The notes: a model not told the origin generated them from the letters alone. A stretch of DNA of 64,000 nt from Colius striatus (GCF_028858725.1 NC_084771.1:7406915-7470914); one strand, 5' to 3'. Counted from the stretch's first letter, positions 36,568 to 48,446 are shown. A program made the numbers and translations.

Positions 36568-36823
36568 CTTAGGCAGTCCTCTGTTGTACAGGCAGATCCG
36601 TTCAGCTCTGTAGAGAGAAGTGAGAATGAGGATGGTAAACCAAAGGATTTGTTTGAGACTGGCTGTGTTTTCTGGCTGGTAGCTTGGCTGGTCCTTCATA
36701 GCCTGCCAACAACCACCACAAAGTGATATTCTTGCAGAGATTCTCCATAGGCTAGATCTAACACCAAAGACCACAGCTGGGAGGTTGCAGCCCATGTGGA
36801 TGTTGTCCACCAGGTTCCCATAG
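36568..36823 (-). other. Candidate exon (coding or microexon), unrecognised protein
   Basis: On the minus strand this 256-bp interval is open in one frame (85 codons). It starts directly after TGCTCCTTTTAG at 36824 and ends at AAG|GTAAGG, with the intron side beginning at 36567. The frame starts YGNLVDNIHMGCNLPAVVFG and ends TSLYRAERICLYNRGLPK. A hydrophobic patch, ILWFTILILTSLY, comes from a pyrimidine-rich stretch. That stretch is itself an excellent acceptor (CTCACTTCTCTCTACAG, ending at 36608) and would leave a 40-nt microexon at 36568-36607. I recognise no protein family. No partner exon was identified in the window, so this may be a chance pairing of splice-like signals. Confidence 0.25.
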
Positions 36824-37134
36824 CTAAAAGGAGCAGGGACACAGGACAGAGTGAGCCCAGGGAAACTGGGATGCTCTCAGAGCTGCCCACACCTGAGTTC
36901 CATCCCAGGGGAGTGGGAGGTGCTGCCCCTGCTGTTTATTTGTCAAGAGGATGAGCTCAGGCAGGTCTCTCTACACCTGAAGTGATTTAACCTAAGGTTT
37001 CCTCTCCAGCGAGGTGGGCAGCCTCCATCAGCCACTCAGCCTAATAGAGTCAGAGCAGGATGACGTTTTTATCTGATTCTGGGTAAGCAGCTCACTTACC
37101 TGTGAGCAACAGCTGGGGCCCAGGCTGGATCCCA

Positions 37135-37225
37135 GGCTCTGCCTCTGATTGATGTGCTTGTAATTTGAATAGACTGCAGAGGAGTAATTAAAGTGATTCT
37201 GTCCAATTAAGCTGTGGAATGAGGG
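37135..37225. promoter_or_regulatory. Candidate homeodomain-rich block
   Basis: A short stretch with CTTGTAATTTGAATAG, GGAGTAATTAAAGTGATTC and TCCAATTAAGCTG, giving three TAAT or ATTA cores in about 60 bp. This is possible enhancer DNA and the evidence is compositional only. Confidence 0.2.
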
Positions 37226-37840
37226 GGTCAGACTTCAAGTTGTCAGAGGAGGGAGAGCTCGAGCAGATCATCGATTGCTGGGTTTGTACCTAGTTGGTAC
37301 AAGCTCTCGGTGGGGCTCCAGGCAGCCTATGTCACACAAATATTTATTGCTCTATCTGTATTCAGTTTTTGTTGTGACAGGTTTCATACAAGCCACAGTT
37401 ACAGAAGTGGCTGTGCAGGTGGGCTGGAATTGGGTTTGCAGATCCTGCTCTGATGCTGGTGCACCTCTGGTTTGTCTGGAGAAGGGTGCTGCTGCTCCAG
37501 GCATCTTCACAGATCAGCTGAAATGCACTGGGAAAATTCACCCAGGGAGACTTCCAGGTGTTACTCAGGTCTTTGCACAGCATCCACAGCTGAGATGGAG
37601 CTGCTCTGGGAAGGAGCTGGTGGCCCCGCTGGCGGCAAGCAGGGCCCTCACCTCTGCCCTCCTCTCTGGGAGCCCGTATTGCCAGGGGAAGGCACTGCCC
37701 CTCAGCCATTGGTACTTGGATGCTGTCAGCACATCCACTGTTATACTGCACTGTTTAAATAACGTTTAAGTCAGCAGAGCACGTGGTGCAGTAACCACAA
37801 GTGTGTACATCACCCTGGTCTATAAATACAACTGCGTGTA

Positions 37841-37864
37841 CAGAGAGAGCGAGAGAGAGCGAGC
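37841..37864. repeat. (GAGAGAGC)n short tandem repeat
   Basis: Purine-rich octamer repeats of the form GAGAGAGCGAGAGAGAGCGA. They lie directly after a MEF2-like string, CTATAAATAC, at 37820-37829. Confidence 0.85.
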
Positions 37865-38525
37865 TCAGGGAGGAGGAGTACAACCAGCAGTGGGATCATA
37901 GTTAAAGTCCAGTCTATTGAAATCGATTTAAACCACAAAGTGCAACAGGAGGGATGATAGTTACAGGAGTCAGCTATCACAGCCTGTTTCGGAGGGAGCT
38001 TCAGGAAATCTCACCCGTGTTTCTTCCTCTGTGTGTGCCGTGCAGCTTAGGAGATGGACGTGTAGCTCTGCAAAGCCTCAGCACTTTTTCCACGTGCTCC
38101 CTTGCAGTGCTGGGACCTGGCACAATATTGGATTACTGAGGCATTCCTGCCCCATTCTCACCCACAGAAATGGTCTGGTTCCCTGAAAAATTAAACCCAT
38201 TTTCTTTCTGCTCTTATGATGCCCTGTGTCCTTCTCCCCCTTGCCTGGCTGGGCTCTGGCATGGGGACGTGTGGGTTTGCAATATTGCTGCTGATTATCC
38301 ACACTCACTAATGACACAATAGGCAAATTACACATCTCCCTTCTTAATGAATCGGGATTGATGGTGGCAGCGAGCTGCAAGTGCAAAAGCAGCGAGAAGC
38401 TGTCAGGGGTGACCAGCCCACTGCTGTCCTCTTGAGAACAGAACATGGCAGTGACCCACGGCCACAAGGTAACCCTGTGACACCTGATGGCATTTTCCAG
38501 ACCCTTACAGTTTCTGAGATCTCAT

Positions 38526-38565
38526 TCCTCTCCTTCCCCTCTCCTTTTCCCTTCCCCTCCCCACC
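38526..38565. repeat. Pyrimidine-rich low-complexity tract
   Basis: Forty bases of mixed C and T in CTCC and CCTT steps, with a purine-only complement. Nothing else is recognised in it. Confidence 0.8.
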
Positions 38566-41404
38566 AAACTCCACGCTCCTTCTCCAGCACTCCCCTACAT
38601 GAAGGTGCTGCACAGACTTTGCTGCTGAGCTATTAAGTTCTTTTAGTTTCCCTGTGGATCCTATTAGCCAAAGAATTTGCTCCTTTTTTCAGAGCTCTTT
38701 TTTATTATTTTAAATGAATACACTTCACAATATGTAGATCTGTGTCCTTCTGCTTTGAGATGAGATTTCGGAGTCGAGGCTGTGCACACGCACTTCTGCC
38801 TCCTTCTACCTCAAACATTTCTTTTATATACACACATATGCGAAAAATCAGCTCCTGAACTAAATTCCCTCTGTGTTGGTTCCCAGATCGGGGCAGATAT
38901 GGCACTGTGGCACTTTCTCCAGCATCAGAAGCCTGACCTTCCCCAGCCCTGCAGCAGAGATGCTGGCTGCTGGCCAGGCTCTGCAGAGGTACAGGGGTGG
39001 CCAGCTCAGCCAGTTGCCTCTTCTCACAGCCCAGGGGCTTGAGCAGAGCAGAGCCTTTCCCCTGCTGAGGGGCCAAACCCATGCTGAGCCCTGAAGCGCT
39101 GTCTGTAAAGCACAAACAGATTTATTTCCATGGCTCTTCCATCTCAGCCCATGTGTAGGGGCTCTCGGGATTGTTGGGTGAGCTCCACACAAACCCCAGC
39201 ACCCTTCCACCCTGTGCCGTGCGAGCCGGTCCCTCTCCCATCTTCCTCCCACAGCCCTGTGCGTCATCCCACTGCCGTTCCCCATCGCACCTCCTTCTTC
39301 ACACCACAGCCAGCATGCCTCTCCCTTCTCTGCCCTCCCACGTGCCCCATCTCCCCTGCAGCCCCTGCCTCCACCCCACTCCTCTCTTCACAGCCCAACG
39401 AGGGCTTTAGTGGCACAACCAGGGCTGACTGCTGCCTATCCACCCACAAGAGAGATTTGGTTGTGGTGGCTTCACAATGCTCTCTTTCATTTTCAAGCGG
39501 CAGAGGGAGGCTGCACTTGTGGATCTGTCTGGCAAGCTGCTCCAGAAGGCATTTGCAAGAGACAGACATGCTGCCAAGAATCTCATTATACGTCCTGATT
39601 CACAGTGTGGTCCAGCCCTCAGAAGGATGCTCTCCGAACAGCCACCCAGAGACTGCACGCTGGGATCTTGGAGCTGAAGGAGATGCTCCTGTGGGGCTGG
39701 AGGGGTCAACAGGGACCTCAGTGCCCTGCCAGGAGGTTCCCACTTGCAATTCTCCAGGCAGAGAAAACCCATAGTCCAAGGAGACTGGAGGAGAGGTCTG
39801 GAAGGGGTGCGGGAAGAGGATGGAGAATAACACTCAGCACCGGCTGGGAGAGGACTGCAGGAGTTCAGCCAAGGCAGACACCCAGACAAAGCAGCCATCA
39901 TCAGTAAAACTCACAGCTCAGTCTCTCTGTCTTGATTTAAATAATTTCCACACGGCCAAGAGCTGAAGTGAGGAATTCCTCTCCCGTGAGAGCAGCTACC
40001 AGCAGCCTGACAGGGTCCACTAAGGGGTTAATGTCAGGTTGCAGTCAGAGATCCATCTCCCTTTCAATGCTTCGTTAATAATTTTGTGGTGAAACAAAGC
40101 AAAACCATCCAAGTTTGGTGACAATTTTCCCACAGTCATACGCTGCTCTGATTCATTTTCGTCGGCAGATTTGAGTGGTAATGGCCTGACCACAGAACAT
40201 TTCCTGGGGATTAATCATGGCTGGGAAAGGGCTGTGATGCCCAACTGTGCTCCAGGTGCCCCCAGATTCTTTGTCAAGAATTAGCCAGTGGTGAGGTCAC
40301 TCCTGCTCTGTACTTTGCTGGTGCAATTATAAACCAATCCATGCTAATTAACAGCAGTGTTCAGACATCAAGGTGCCGTGCTCACAGCCCAAGCCCATCT
40401 CCTGCCCAGGCCCGGGCTGTCTCTGCTCCTGCCTCATCATGCCCAGCCACATGCTGCTTGCAGAGTGCTGTGCCCTGGGCACCAGCAGGCATGGGCATCC
40501 TCGGGAAAGCCCCTTCCTTGCTCCCCTTTCCTCTCTGTCCTTTTCCTTCTGTTTCATGACACCCGGGCACCAAGCAACTGATGGATTGATGGATGGATCA
40601 AGGTTCTTTCTTTCTGAAGTCTGCAGAATATCCCCTGGTTTCAGACACCCCACTTTCCTTCCAATGAATGAGTCAAGTCTGGAAAACAAAATTGCAGGAT
40701 ATCATCCAAGCAAAGGCCTTTTATCCATACACAAACAAGAAATTCCTGATCAGAGCTGATGTGGGAAGGGAAGGCTCCAAAGGACGGCTGCCACACTGGG
40801 GAGTGGGCCAGATCGGGGTCATTACTGGCTCAGGGGATGCCTGGCTCTGCAGGAGCCCCTTCCACGCTCCCTGCACAGGAGCAAAGGTGTGTGGGGCAGG
40901 TACTTCCATCCCTGCTTCCCAGAGCCGGTGGGGATGCATTACCCCTGGCACAGGTGATATGGGACATTGGAGAAAGTCTGGGGCCAGTCCATGGGGTCCG
41001 CATGGGCTGAGTGGGACAGAAGATATTTAGGCTCTGATTCCTCAGCACCACAAGCTGTGAGGTCCCTCTCCACACCTCACAGTCCTGCTTTCTCTCAGAG
41101 ATCCTGCAAGACGGGCTCTTCCTCCTATGAGGCTGGTTGAGCTCCATCACTGCTCCTGGGCCCATCCCCGTGCCCCTGCTGAGCTTCACCTCCACAGACA
41201 GCCAGGGCCCCACTTTCTGGCTCTAAAGTGAAGCATGTTTCTTCCAGCACAGGGAAATATTCATCCAGGTTCCAGTCTGGTTCGTAACGGAAAGAGCAGC
41301 CACTGGCCAAGAAGCTCTGCGTGGCTGGGGCGCAGGTGGGCACAGGGTGCTGGGGAAGCTCTCTGGGAGCAGCCTCTCCACGCTGCCTTGTTCTGCCTCT
41401 GACT

Positions 41405-41695
41405 GGACGCGATGCGCAGAAATAGCCTGAGGAAAGGAGCCCGCAGGGTACTTCTGAGCTGCTTTCAGGCTCGTATTATAAGTTACAAATGCCAAGGGGG
41501 GAAAAACCCGAGGCGGATTTGTGCAGGTTTGCAGCCGCCTCAGCGCGAGCACCAGCCGCCGCAGACAATGGCCCCATCGGTGCTCGGGCCGAGGCTGGCG
41601 CTGGTTGGGCTTCCCCACTGCTGTTCCCGTTCCCTGTGCCACATGTCTGCAGCTGGCTGCCGGCCACCGTGTCGGCGGGGAATGAATGCAGCTGA
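41405..41695. promoter_or_regulatory. Small CpG-island-like patch
   Basis: By eye about 20 CpGs lie in 290 bp with GC content near 60 percent, giving a CpG density close to expectation. Examples are CGCGATGCGC near 41408, CCTCAGCGCGAGCACCAG near 41537 and CCGTGTCGGCGGGG near 41668. A plus-strand frame of 222 codons starts here but resembles no known protein and overlaps open frames on the other strand. It could be an unannotated promoter or a CpG-rich enhancer. No TATA box or clear downstream first exon was found. Confidence 0.4.
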
Positions 41696-42458
41696 GTTTC
41701 CTACCCTGGCTCTGCCAAATATCTGGGGGAAGGGGGAGCTGCCGAATCCCCCCTTCCTCGCTCTCTGGCCAGGGGACTGCCCCTGCCTGTCTGACACAGG
41801 ATCACGCAGGCTGCAAGATGGAGGAGGCTATTTTGGGGATAATTGCTCTGTTTTCCTGCCTGTTTTATCCTGGTTTGTACAGTCTAGAATTAAGCATCTG
41901 CCTTTGAAAGACTCCTTCTTGTCCCCTAAAAGATTCCCCAGTGCTGTGTCCCCTTTCAGTTTCCTCCGGCGGTGCTGCCTCCCATCACCCTTTCCATTTC
42001 CAAGGCATCCCAGCACACAGGTACTCACATCCACCTCTTGTGCCGTCGTTTTGAAGTCGATATTCTATCTCCCTGCATGATCAAATCTTTTATTTCTGAT
42101 TAAAGCTGACAAAGAAGCAGCTTCCTGTCTGGTGAAAACTCACATTTTCTTTTTTTTTAATAAATCTGCATTGGGATAAAAGGTAAAATAATATCCTTTT
42201 CAGTGACCTAAGTAAAGGGAAACAGCGTTGGTACAGGTTGGTCCCGACTCTTCATCTCTGCTGCAACCTTTGCCTTCCTCCTTTTTTGTTATGATTGGCA
42301 TATTTTTGGAAACATAAGCCTGTGTTAAGTGGGAAGACAGGGAAATTTTCCTTTCCAAAGAAACAAAACAAAATCCTCCTGGCAAATTTAAAGGCAATTT
42401 TTTTTTTCCTCCCAACTTCTGGAATTGAAATGTTCCATCAAAACCCATCCCGTCCTAG

Positions 42459-42514
42459 GGAAGGAAGGAAGGAAGGAAGGAAGGAAGGAAGGAAGGAAGG
42501 AAGGAAGGAAGGAA
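42459..42514 (+). repeat. (GGAA)n microsatellite, 14 units
   Basis: An uninterrupted run of the tetranucleotide GGAA, 56 bp long. It is perfect along its length, which suggests recent or ongoing length change. GGAA is the core of ETS-factor binding sites, and long GGAA arrays are known to bind some ETS proteins in other genomes. Whether this array does so is unknown. The reading frames that cross it give only Glu-Gly-Arg-Lys repeats and are not genes. Confidence 0.98.
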
Positions 42515-43379
42515 TGTTCCTGCTTCTTTCAAGATTTGTTATTAAATTCTCAGATAGCATCACATCACTCAGGGTACCAATTATTGACACCTCAGCAGAC
42601 AGCACCCTCCTGCTTTGCACGTTCTGAATAGTACAAACTTCTCTGGGAACAATAGGACCAAAAGGGAAAGAGGAAAAGACAAATTAGAAAAGCATGCTGT
42701 GAGCTTAAACTAAAGGCTTGACACTGTCAGCACAGCCCATATGGAAAAAATAGACCTTTTCCATGGCATGACAATGTGTTTCTTCATCGAGGGGATTGCA
42801 CACACATGTAAAATATAGGTGCAGATGAGGAAAGTGCACGTGTAATAGATACTGCATCGCTGCAGTGCCAGGTACTTCCAAGACTGAAAGCTGGGCAATT
42901 TGGTGCAGATATTTTATAGACTGTTGCTTCAAATAGCTTAAATATATTGTGTAAGAGAAGATAGCCAAGGCAGTAATGTTTGCAGCCAGTCTTGTGGCGG
43001 TAATGAGGAGGGGAACTGCACCTCTAGGCTTCCAGGGGTGAGTTGTCTGTCAGAGGGTCACAAAGGAGTACATTTTCCGATGGTGCCTGACACAGGAGTC
43101 ACGGAGTGGGGATGGCTCCTCCAAGCAGGAGGATGGTCAGAGATGGATGGATGCCCAGCACAGAGCCAACCCCCGACGACCCAGCTCAGGTGGATGCCCT
43201 TGCAGAGCTATTCTCTGCAGCAGAGAGCAGGAGCAGGCATGTGGGGGAAGGCAAAGCACAATCCCAAGGCAGCCGCTCAGTGTCTAGGGGTGAAGAACCC
43301 ACTCCCGAGGCTTTGCAGCTCTCGTCTCATCACCAACTCTCCCCGTCAGGTTCCTTGACCCAGGTGACCACAAGGCAGT

Positions 43380-43570
43380 GTTCACAACTTCTGGGTTTAA
43401 TACACATATTTATAGTACATGTGCATTCATTTAACAGGTCTGGCCCAAACAGCCGGCATTTGCCAAAAAGGAACAATCATCCCTCATTTCACAGCTGTGA
43501 CATCACAAGGTCATATTTCACGGATATGATGTCACTGCTGCGCAATACCACTTCTGATTCTCAAAAGGTT
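43380..43570. promoter_or_regulatory. Candidate regulatory block with inverted CRE-like sites
   Basis: GTGACATCA at 43497-43505 and TGATGTCAC at 43527-43535 are perfect 9-bp inverted copies. They resemble the CRE/ATF site TGACGTCA with one change. AT-rich CACATATTTATAGTAC lies near 43403. The block falls within a 211-codon plus-strand open frame that has no recognisable product. Confidence 0.25.
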
Positions 43571-45113
43571 TTTATTAATGCTGAGGTTTTTGTCGGTTTT
43601 TTTCCCTCTGGTCTGGCCAGAACATCTGGAGCCGGGAAACTTCAGAGTCCAGAAGTATTCACAAGATGTAGCAGACAGAATTACAACCCACAATATTTCT
43701 TTGAGCGAAAGAGAACAGATAACAATGTGGGGAACCAGTAGTCACAACCAACTGCTAAAAGAGTAGAGTGTAGCGTGGGAGAGAGAGGGAGGCAGGAGGC
43801 AGGGCGGGCTGAGCATGGGCCCTCAGGCAGCCATGCTCAGGTCAGGGTGATGCTTGTTTTGCAGGGGGGATGCTTGGATGGGGAAGGGACACTGCAGAGT
43901 CACACAGGCACCTGGTGCCTTTGCAGAGCACAAGTAGCATCTCCACAGAGGAGAGAGGTCAGTCCCTCTGTTTTTCCAGAATAAAGGAGTACTTCCTACT
44001 CTATCAGCTTCACAGATAACAGAGAAATCCAGAGAAGCTGGGAAAGAGGGAGATGAGAGGATGCTGAGGAAGAAATCACTGGCCAAGCAGAAGGAACTGG
44101 GGAGGTGAGACAAAGGCCATGGTGAAGGTGCGGTGGGTGAGGGCAGGAGTTTGGATGAGACATGGATCTGTGGGCATCAGAGGCTACTCCCACAGTGTTT
44201 GGGTGCAGGGTGGGCATCCTTCGAGGCACTTGGCACCCTCACCTGGACCACATCCCACGTCCCTCATCCTGAGCTTGGCAGTGGCTGCAGGGAGGTCGTG
44301 CCCTGTCCCATGGGACCTCCCGTCTGCAGCCAGAGTCGTGGGATGGGAAACAAGGTGGTTAAAGGACTGGGGTGACTGTTCCTCTGGAATCTCTAATTGA
44401 TATATTCCAGCTGCATCCCTTTTGGGTTCCCTTTCCAGCAGCCCTTGTGCAAGCGAGCACAAAGAGTCCCAGACAATAGATGTGAAATGCTTTTTCCATA
44501 AGCCTTCGCAGCACAAGCTGGAATGCAAAAGCATTTCTGTCAGGGGGAAAACACCACATAGTTGATGTGACCACGTGCAGCCCGGCTCAGACTCCAAGCA
44601 GTGGGTCACCTACCACATGCCAATCCCGACAAATGTCATTGCCTCATTCTGAACAATAAATAAGGGTCTGGAAATGGCAATCCTTGTGCTGCTCCACTCC
44701 GTTCCTGCTTGCCAGCAGGCAGGCTCCTTGTAAACCATTTGGCTGCTGCACCAGCATCGCAGCTTGGGTAGGAATTGCCTCCTTGCTAAATACCCCCCTG
44801 AGCTCCAGGGGATGCACAGGGCTCGGTGCCTCCTCCCAGGCACCCAGGGGCAGCTCCGGTGGCTTCTGCTGGGGAGAGGAGAGAAAGGTTGAAGAATTAA
44901 GACTGACAAGTTGACGAGATAAACTGGTCAGATAAAAGGATGACAGAAATAATTTTACACGGCATTACTGTGAAAAGCTAATTTATACACAGATGAGCCC
45001 ATGACAGACTCAGTGGAGGGTGGCAGACGAGCTGGGAATGAAGAGCACTTCATTTATTCTCTGAAACAGGAGGGGGAGTATTAGGAGCTGCTGCCTGGGA
45101 CATCTTCACTCGT

Positions 45114-45130
45114 TCTCTCTCTCTCTCTCT
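45114..45130. repeat. (TC)n dinucleotide microsatellite
   Basis: A pure run of eight and a half TC units next to the AT-rich stretch ATTTCAAAGTTATC. Confidence 0.95.
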
Positions 45131-46340
45131 ATTTCAAAGTTATCAAACTTTATCTGGTTCCTTCTCTGCAAATTAGCAAGGCCAGAAGAGAAAGAAAAAC
45201 ACTGAATCCATCAGCATTCCTGCTTTCTTGGTTTTTTTTTTTCTAGGTCCATGGGTGAGAAGTCAGGATGATTTTGCAAAACAGAGCCTTGATTTTCTCC
45301 TGAAAACAAAGCCACGAGGAAACCCACCATGTTTTCACACCACGTGGAGCTTTTACTCTGTTTTTAAATGGAGCCTGAGTCATTGTTTCTCCCTCTAGCT
45401 TTTGTCAGCTCGACTGGATCACTGGGAATTAAATGAAGCTCTTCTGCTGGTGTTTGGTCATGGCTGTTGCCTCTTCAGGGCTCAGCAAAGAAATCCTGCC
45501 CCCGTTTCTCCCCTCTGCCCTTCCCTTCCCGGCAGGGCAATGCTCCATCAGGCAGGAGCCTGCAAGGTGCCTCGGGCAGACAGAAACCAGCCCCTCGCTG
45601 GTGATGGCTGCAGGGAGGATGCAAACCCTGAGCCCCACATCTGCTGCATGCCCCAGGACAGCTCCCTCTGGGCAGGCTGGGGTCTATGGAACTGCCTGAG
45701 CATCTCATTCCATGCAGCCCCTGCTCACCACAGCCTGGTGACTCAGGGCAGGGCTGGGAAGCAGTAGGATGGAGGCACTGGCACAGGCAGGTGCTGGCTG
45801 GAAGTGAGAGGGGAGGGATTTGGGGATTTTTCACTCCATATTTTATGCAAAACTGACATTTTTGAGCCCAAGGAGAAATGCTGTGTCTGCTCCTCCCCTA
45901 CAACACAGACAAGGGGAGGGCAGGCAGGATCCCTCCCTGGGAAAGGAATTGTGTGCACGCAGACAGAGAGCACAGAACACTGGTCCTGTCCTGCTCTGTG
46001 GCCTGTCCTGGGGCCAGGGGCAGTGCCTGGCATGCAGACCTGCTTTCCTGTGCTCTCCTCAGCCCTGGAGAAACAGGCTGGCTGTTCTGCAGCTGCCAGA
46101 ACAATAGTAATAATACTAATAAACCCCCTTCACGCTGAATACTGTGGGCTGTTGGCAGGTCCTTCTCACACAATTAGCATTTCTCGTCAAGCAGGGGGTT
46201 CACAGATTGCACATGCTGGTTAGTGTTTTGCAGAACAGACTGAAACCAATATGGCCCTCCCTGTACCATCAGCTAAAAGTGGCTTTGCACCAGGATGGGC
46301 CCAGCACGGTTCCTAGCAGCCCTGCCAGGGGGAGAAGCTG

Positions 46341-46378
46341 CCCCCCGAGCACAGCCCCCCGAGCACAGCCCCCCAGAG
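46341..46378. repeat. 14-bp C-rich tandem repeat, 2.5 units
   Basis: The unit CCCCCCGAGCACAG occurs twice and is followed by a partial third copy, CCCCCCAGAG. It is a short low-complexity array. Confidence 0.9.
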
Positions 46379-47044
46379 CCTGCAACAGGACTCTGTCATT
46401 TCCCCAGAAGACACACACTCTTTACAGTGGGTAGCTCACCCCTGGGTAACACACAGAGAGGGGCAATACCTGCTGGAGGGTCCCATGCAGCACTGTGGCA
46501 CCTTCCCTGGCACGCTTGGTCATGCACAAAGTACTTTGCTGGTTGCAATAAGATTGCAGGATTGGCTTCTGTCCCTTTTAGGGACAAAGGTGGCCCTGCA
46601 GGCAGCAGTGATACGGCTGAGACAAGAAGAACACGCTGTCCCTCCTTTGGTTGGGGTCAGGGACTGATCCTGTCCTTCCTCAGGGAGAAAAAGAAGGCGA
46701 AGGGTTTGGAAAAACAGTTGTGACACAGAAAGCTCAGGAGTCAACTGCCCACACACCACTGTCTGGGTTTAGAGAGGGCACAGTGCATCTCTGCAGGCTG
46801 CTGATGCTCATAGTCCTGCTCCTCAGCTTGATGATGAGGAGTAACCCTGTGCAGGCCCTGAGCTGCTGCAAATGCCGGGTTAGACCACAGGACTCGTGTC
46901 AGTGCCATTAACTGTGAGGGGCTCCACGTGCCCACAGTTCCTTAGAGCAGCTCAGCTCTAACTGGTAACTCCCCAGAGCAGAACAGCCCAAACTCACGCT
47001 GCGTCCTCAGAGCGATGCTGGAAAGGAGCCTTCGCCTCGTGGCT

Positions 47045-47240
47045 GTCTGTGTGGGCTGGACTTGTAAATCTCACAGTAGATGCTGGACTCACATCCACGC
47101 TGTCAAACCAACATGGGCCCATCCAGACAGTAGCGTGCCCCATGATTAATTGCCTTGCTTTCAAACTCCTATTTATAGACCAGCACTACAAGCACTGTGG
47201 CAGTGGTAACGTGGTCGGTCGGTGGAAGAGACTCCTCCCC
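47045..47240. promoter_or_regulatory. Candidate regulatory block with perfect MEF2 site
   Basis: CTATTTATAG at 47169-47178 matches the MEF2 consensus CTA(A/T)4TAG exactly. CATGATTAATTGCC lies just upstream, near 47142, and AACGTGGTCGGTCGG follows near 47208. No coding signal is seen. Confidence 0.28.
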
Positions 47241-48446
47241 CGGCAGCCCAGCAAAGCTCAGCAGCTAATCCCGTTAGCCTCAGGCTGTCCCTGGAGCTGC
47301 TGAGCAGCCCAGCTCCTCGCCCCACACTCCCCTTCCCTGCTCTGACCCGGGACCACAGCAGCCTCCCAGGCTCAGAGAGGATGCTGGGGTGGCTGTGTTA
47401 GATCACTACGAGGTTAAGGAGCTTTACCCATAGCTCAGTGCCTCCGGGGAGATGGGAACAGGACCCGAGGGCACGTGTGATCCTTGACCTTGCCTCACCC
47501 CAGAGCCTGCCTGGAGTCTGGCAGTGTTTGATTTCCCAGGAGGCTCAAGTACCAGCCCAGGGCTTCTCCGGGGTTTGCCTCGAGTCAGTGCTCGGGAAAT
47601 GAGCTTGCAAAGATGCTATTACAGATCCAGATTTCAGTAAGCAGCTGGGCATGCTGTTTGGGAATGATGTGTTTGGGTAGCAATGCTCCACATCAAACAG
47701 GTTTCTGCCCTACAAACATTTTTCTTTGCCCTATATTTTCCTTTAAAACAAACAAAAAAAAGGAACAAGAAAATCCATTCCACCCTCTGCTTTTATTTTC
47801 TGACAAGCCCCAGATCTTATCAACAAAGCCTCCTTCCTTTCTGGATGGCCTTTGGGATGTGAGTGCCAGCACGGGAGATGAAAAGAACAGGTCTCTTTCA
47901 ATGCCAGGGGCTGAGACGCACCACAGTCACTCCCAAGTAGATTTATACAACATGGGTTTCTTCTTCCTTTTCCAATGGGCTGGGTCTCACTCCCGTGGGC
48001 TGTACTGGCAGGTCTCCACGGGACATGGGTGCTGAGCTGAACCTGCCTTCCTGACTCAGGATGTGGCAGCAGCCTGTGCTGAGACAGGGCTGAGGGGCAC
48101 CACTGCTGAGAAGCATCCTGCATCTCCTGCTCCCTGCTCCTGCCTTCGGGCAGGGAGGGAAGTGGCAGCTGCTTGACCATATAGGTCTGGTCAAGATGAT
48201 GCTGACAAATACCTGACAGACCTGCCTGCCTCTGGGTTTATCCCCAGTAGCTCCCACTGGCAGCCTCCTACCCCTTCCCAGGGCAGCTGACTCCAGGCAG
48301 AGGCAGGTCTCCTGGCCAAGGGGCTGATGAGCTTCCTCTGATGCCGTATTTCCACCCTGTGGGTTTGCAGTGAACAAATATCCTGTGTTTATGCTGTTTG
48401 GCTTCAGTGGGATATGAACATGCTTGGTGGGGAGTAATCCCCCCAA

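Larger units (their letters stand above)
36824..41404. other. Unique sequence without recognised gene
   Basis: Frames of 164 (37275-37769, plus) and 214 codons (39130-39774, plus), and 164 codons on the minus strand (39407-39901), are GC-driven and mutually overlapping. No partner for the candidate exon at 36.6 kb was recognised here. The part at 40.06-40.23 kb is AT-leaning and may be regulatory. The CTATAAATAC string at 37820 is MEF2- or TATA-like, but no transcript start can be argued. Confidence 0.55.
42515..48446. other. Unique sequence with microsatellites, no recognised gene
   Basis: Outside the listed repeats and candidate blocks, no gene is recognised. A 211-codon plus-strand frame (43106-43741) and several 120-140-codon frames near 45.4-46.7 kb show no known domains. 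An AT-leaning piece at 44.94-45.0 kb (AATAATTTTACACGGC) and the T12 run near 45231-45242 are the only other notable compositions. Confidence 0.55.

Noticed and set aside
39130..39774. 214-codon plus-strand open frame
   Set aside because: Pro/Ser/Leu-rich translation of C-rich DNA, overlapped by open frames on the other strand.
41412..42080. 222-codon plus-strand open frame starting in the CpG-rich patch
   Set aside because: CpG-rich DNA is naturally stop-poor. There is no recognisable domain and frames on the minus strand overlap. The CpG patch itself was kept as a feature.
42295..42627. Frame with Lys-Glu-Gly-Arg repeats
   Set aside because: Direct translation of the GGAA microsatellite.
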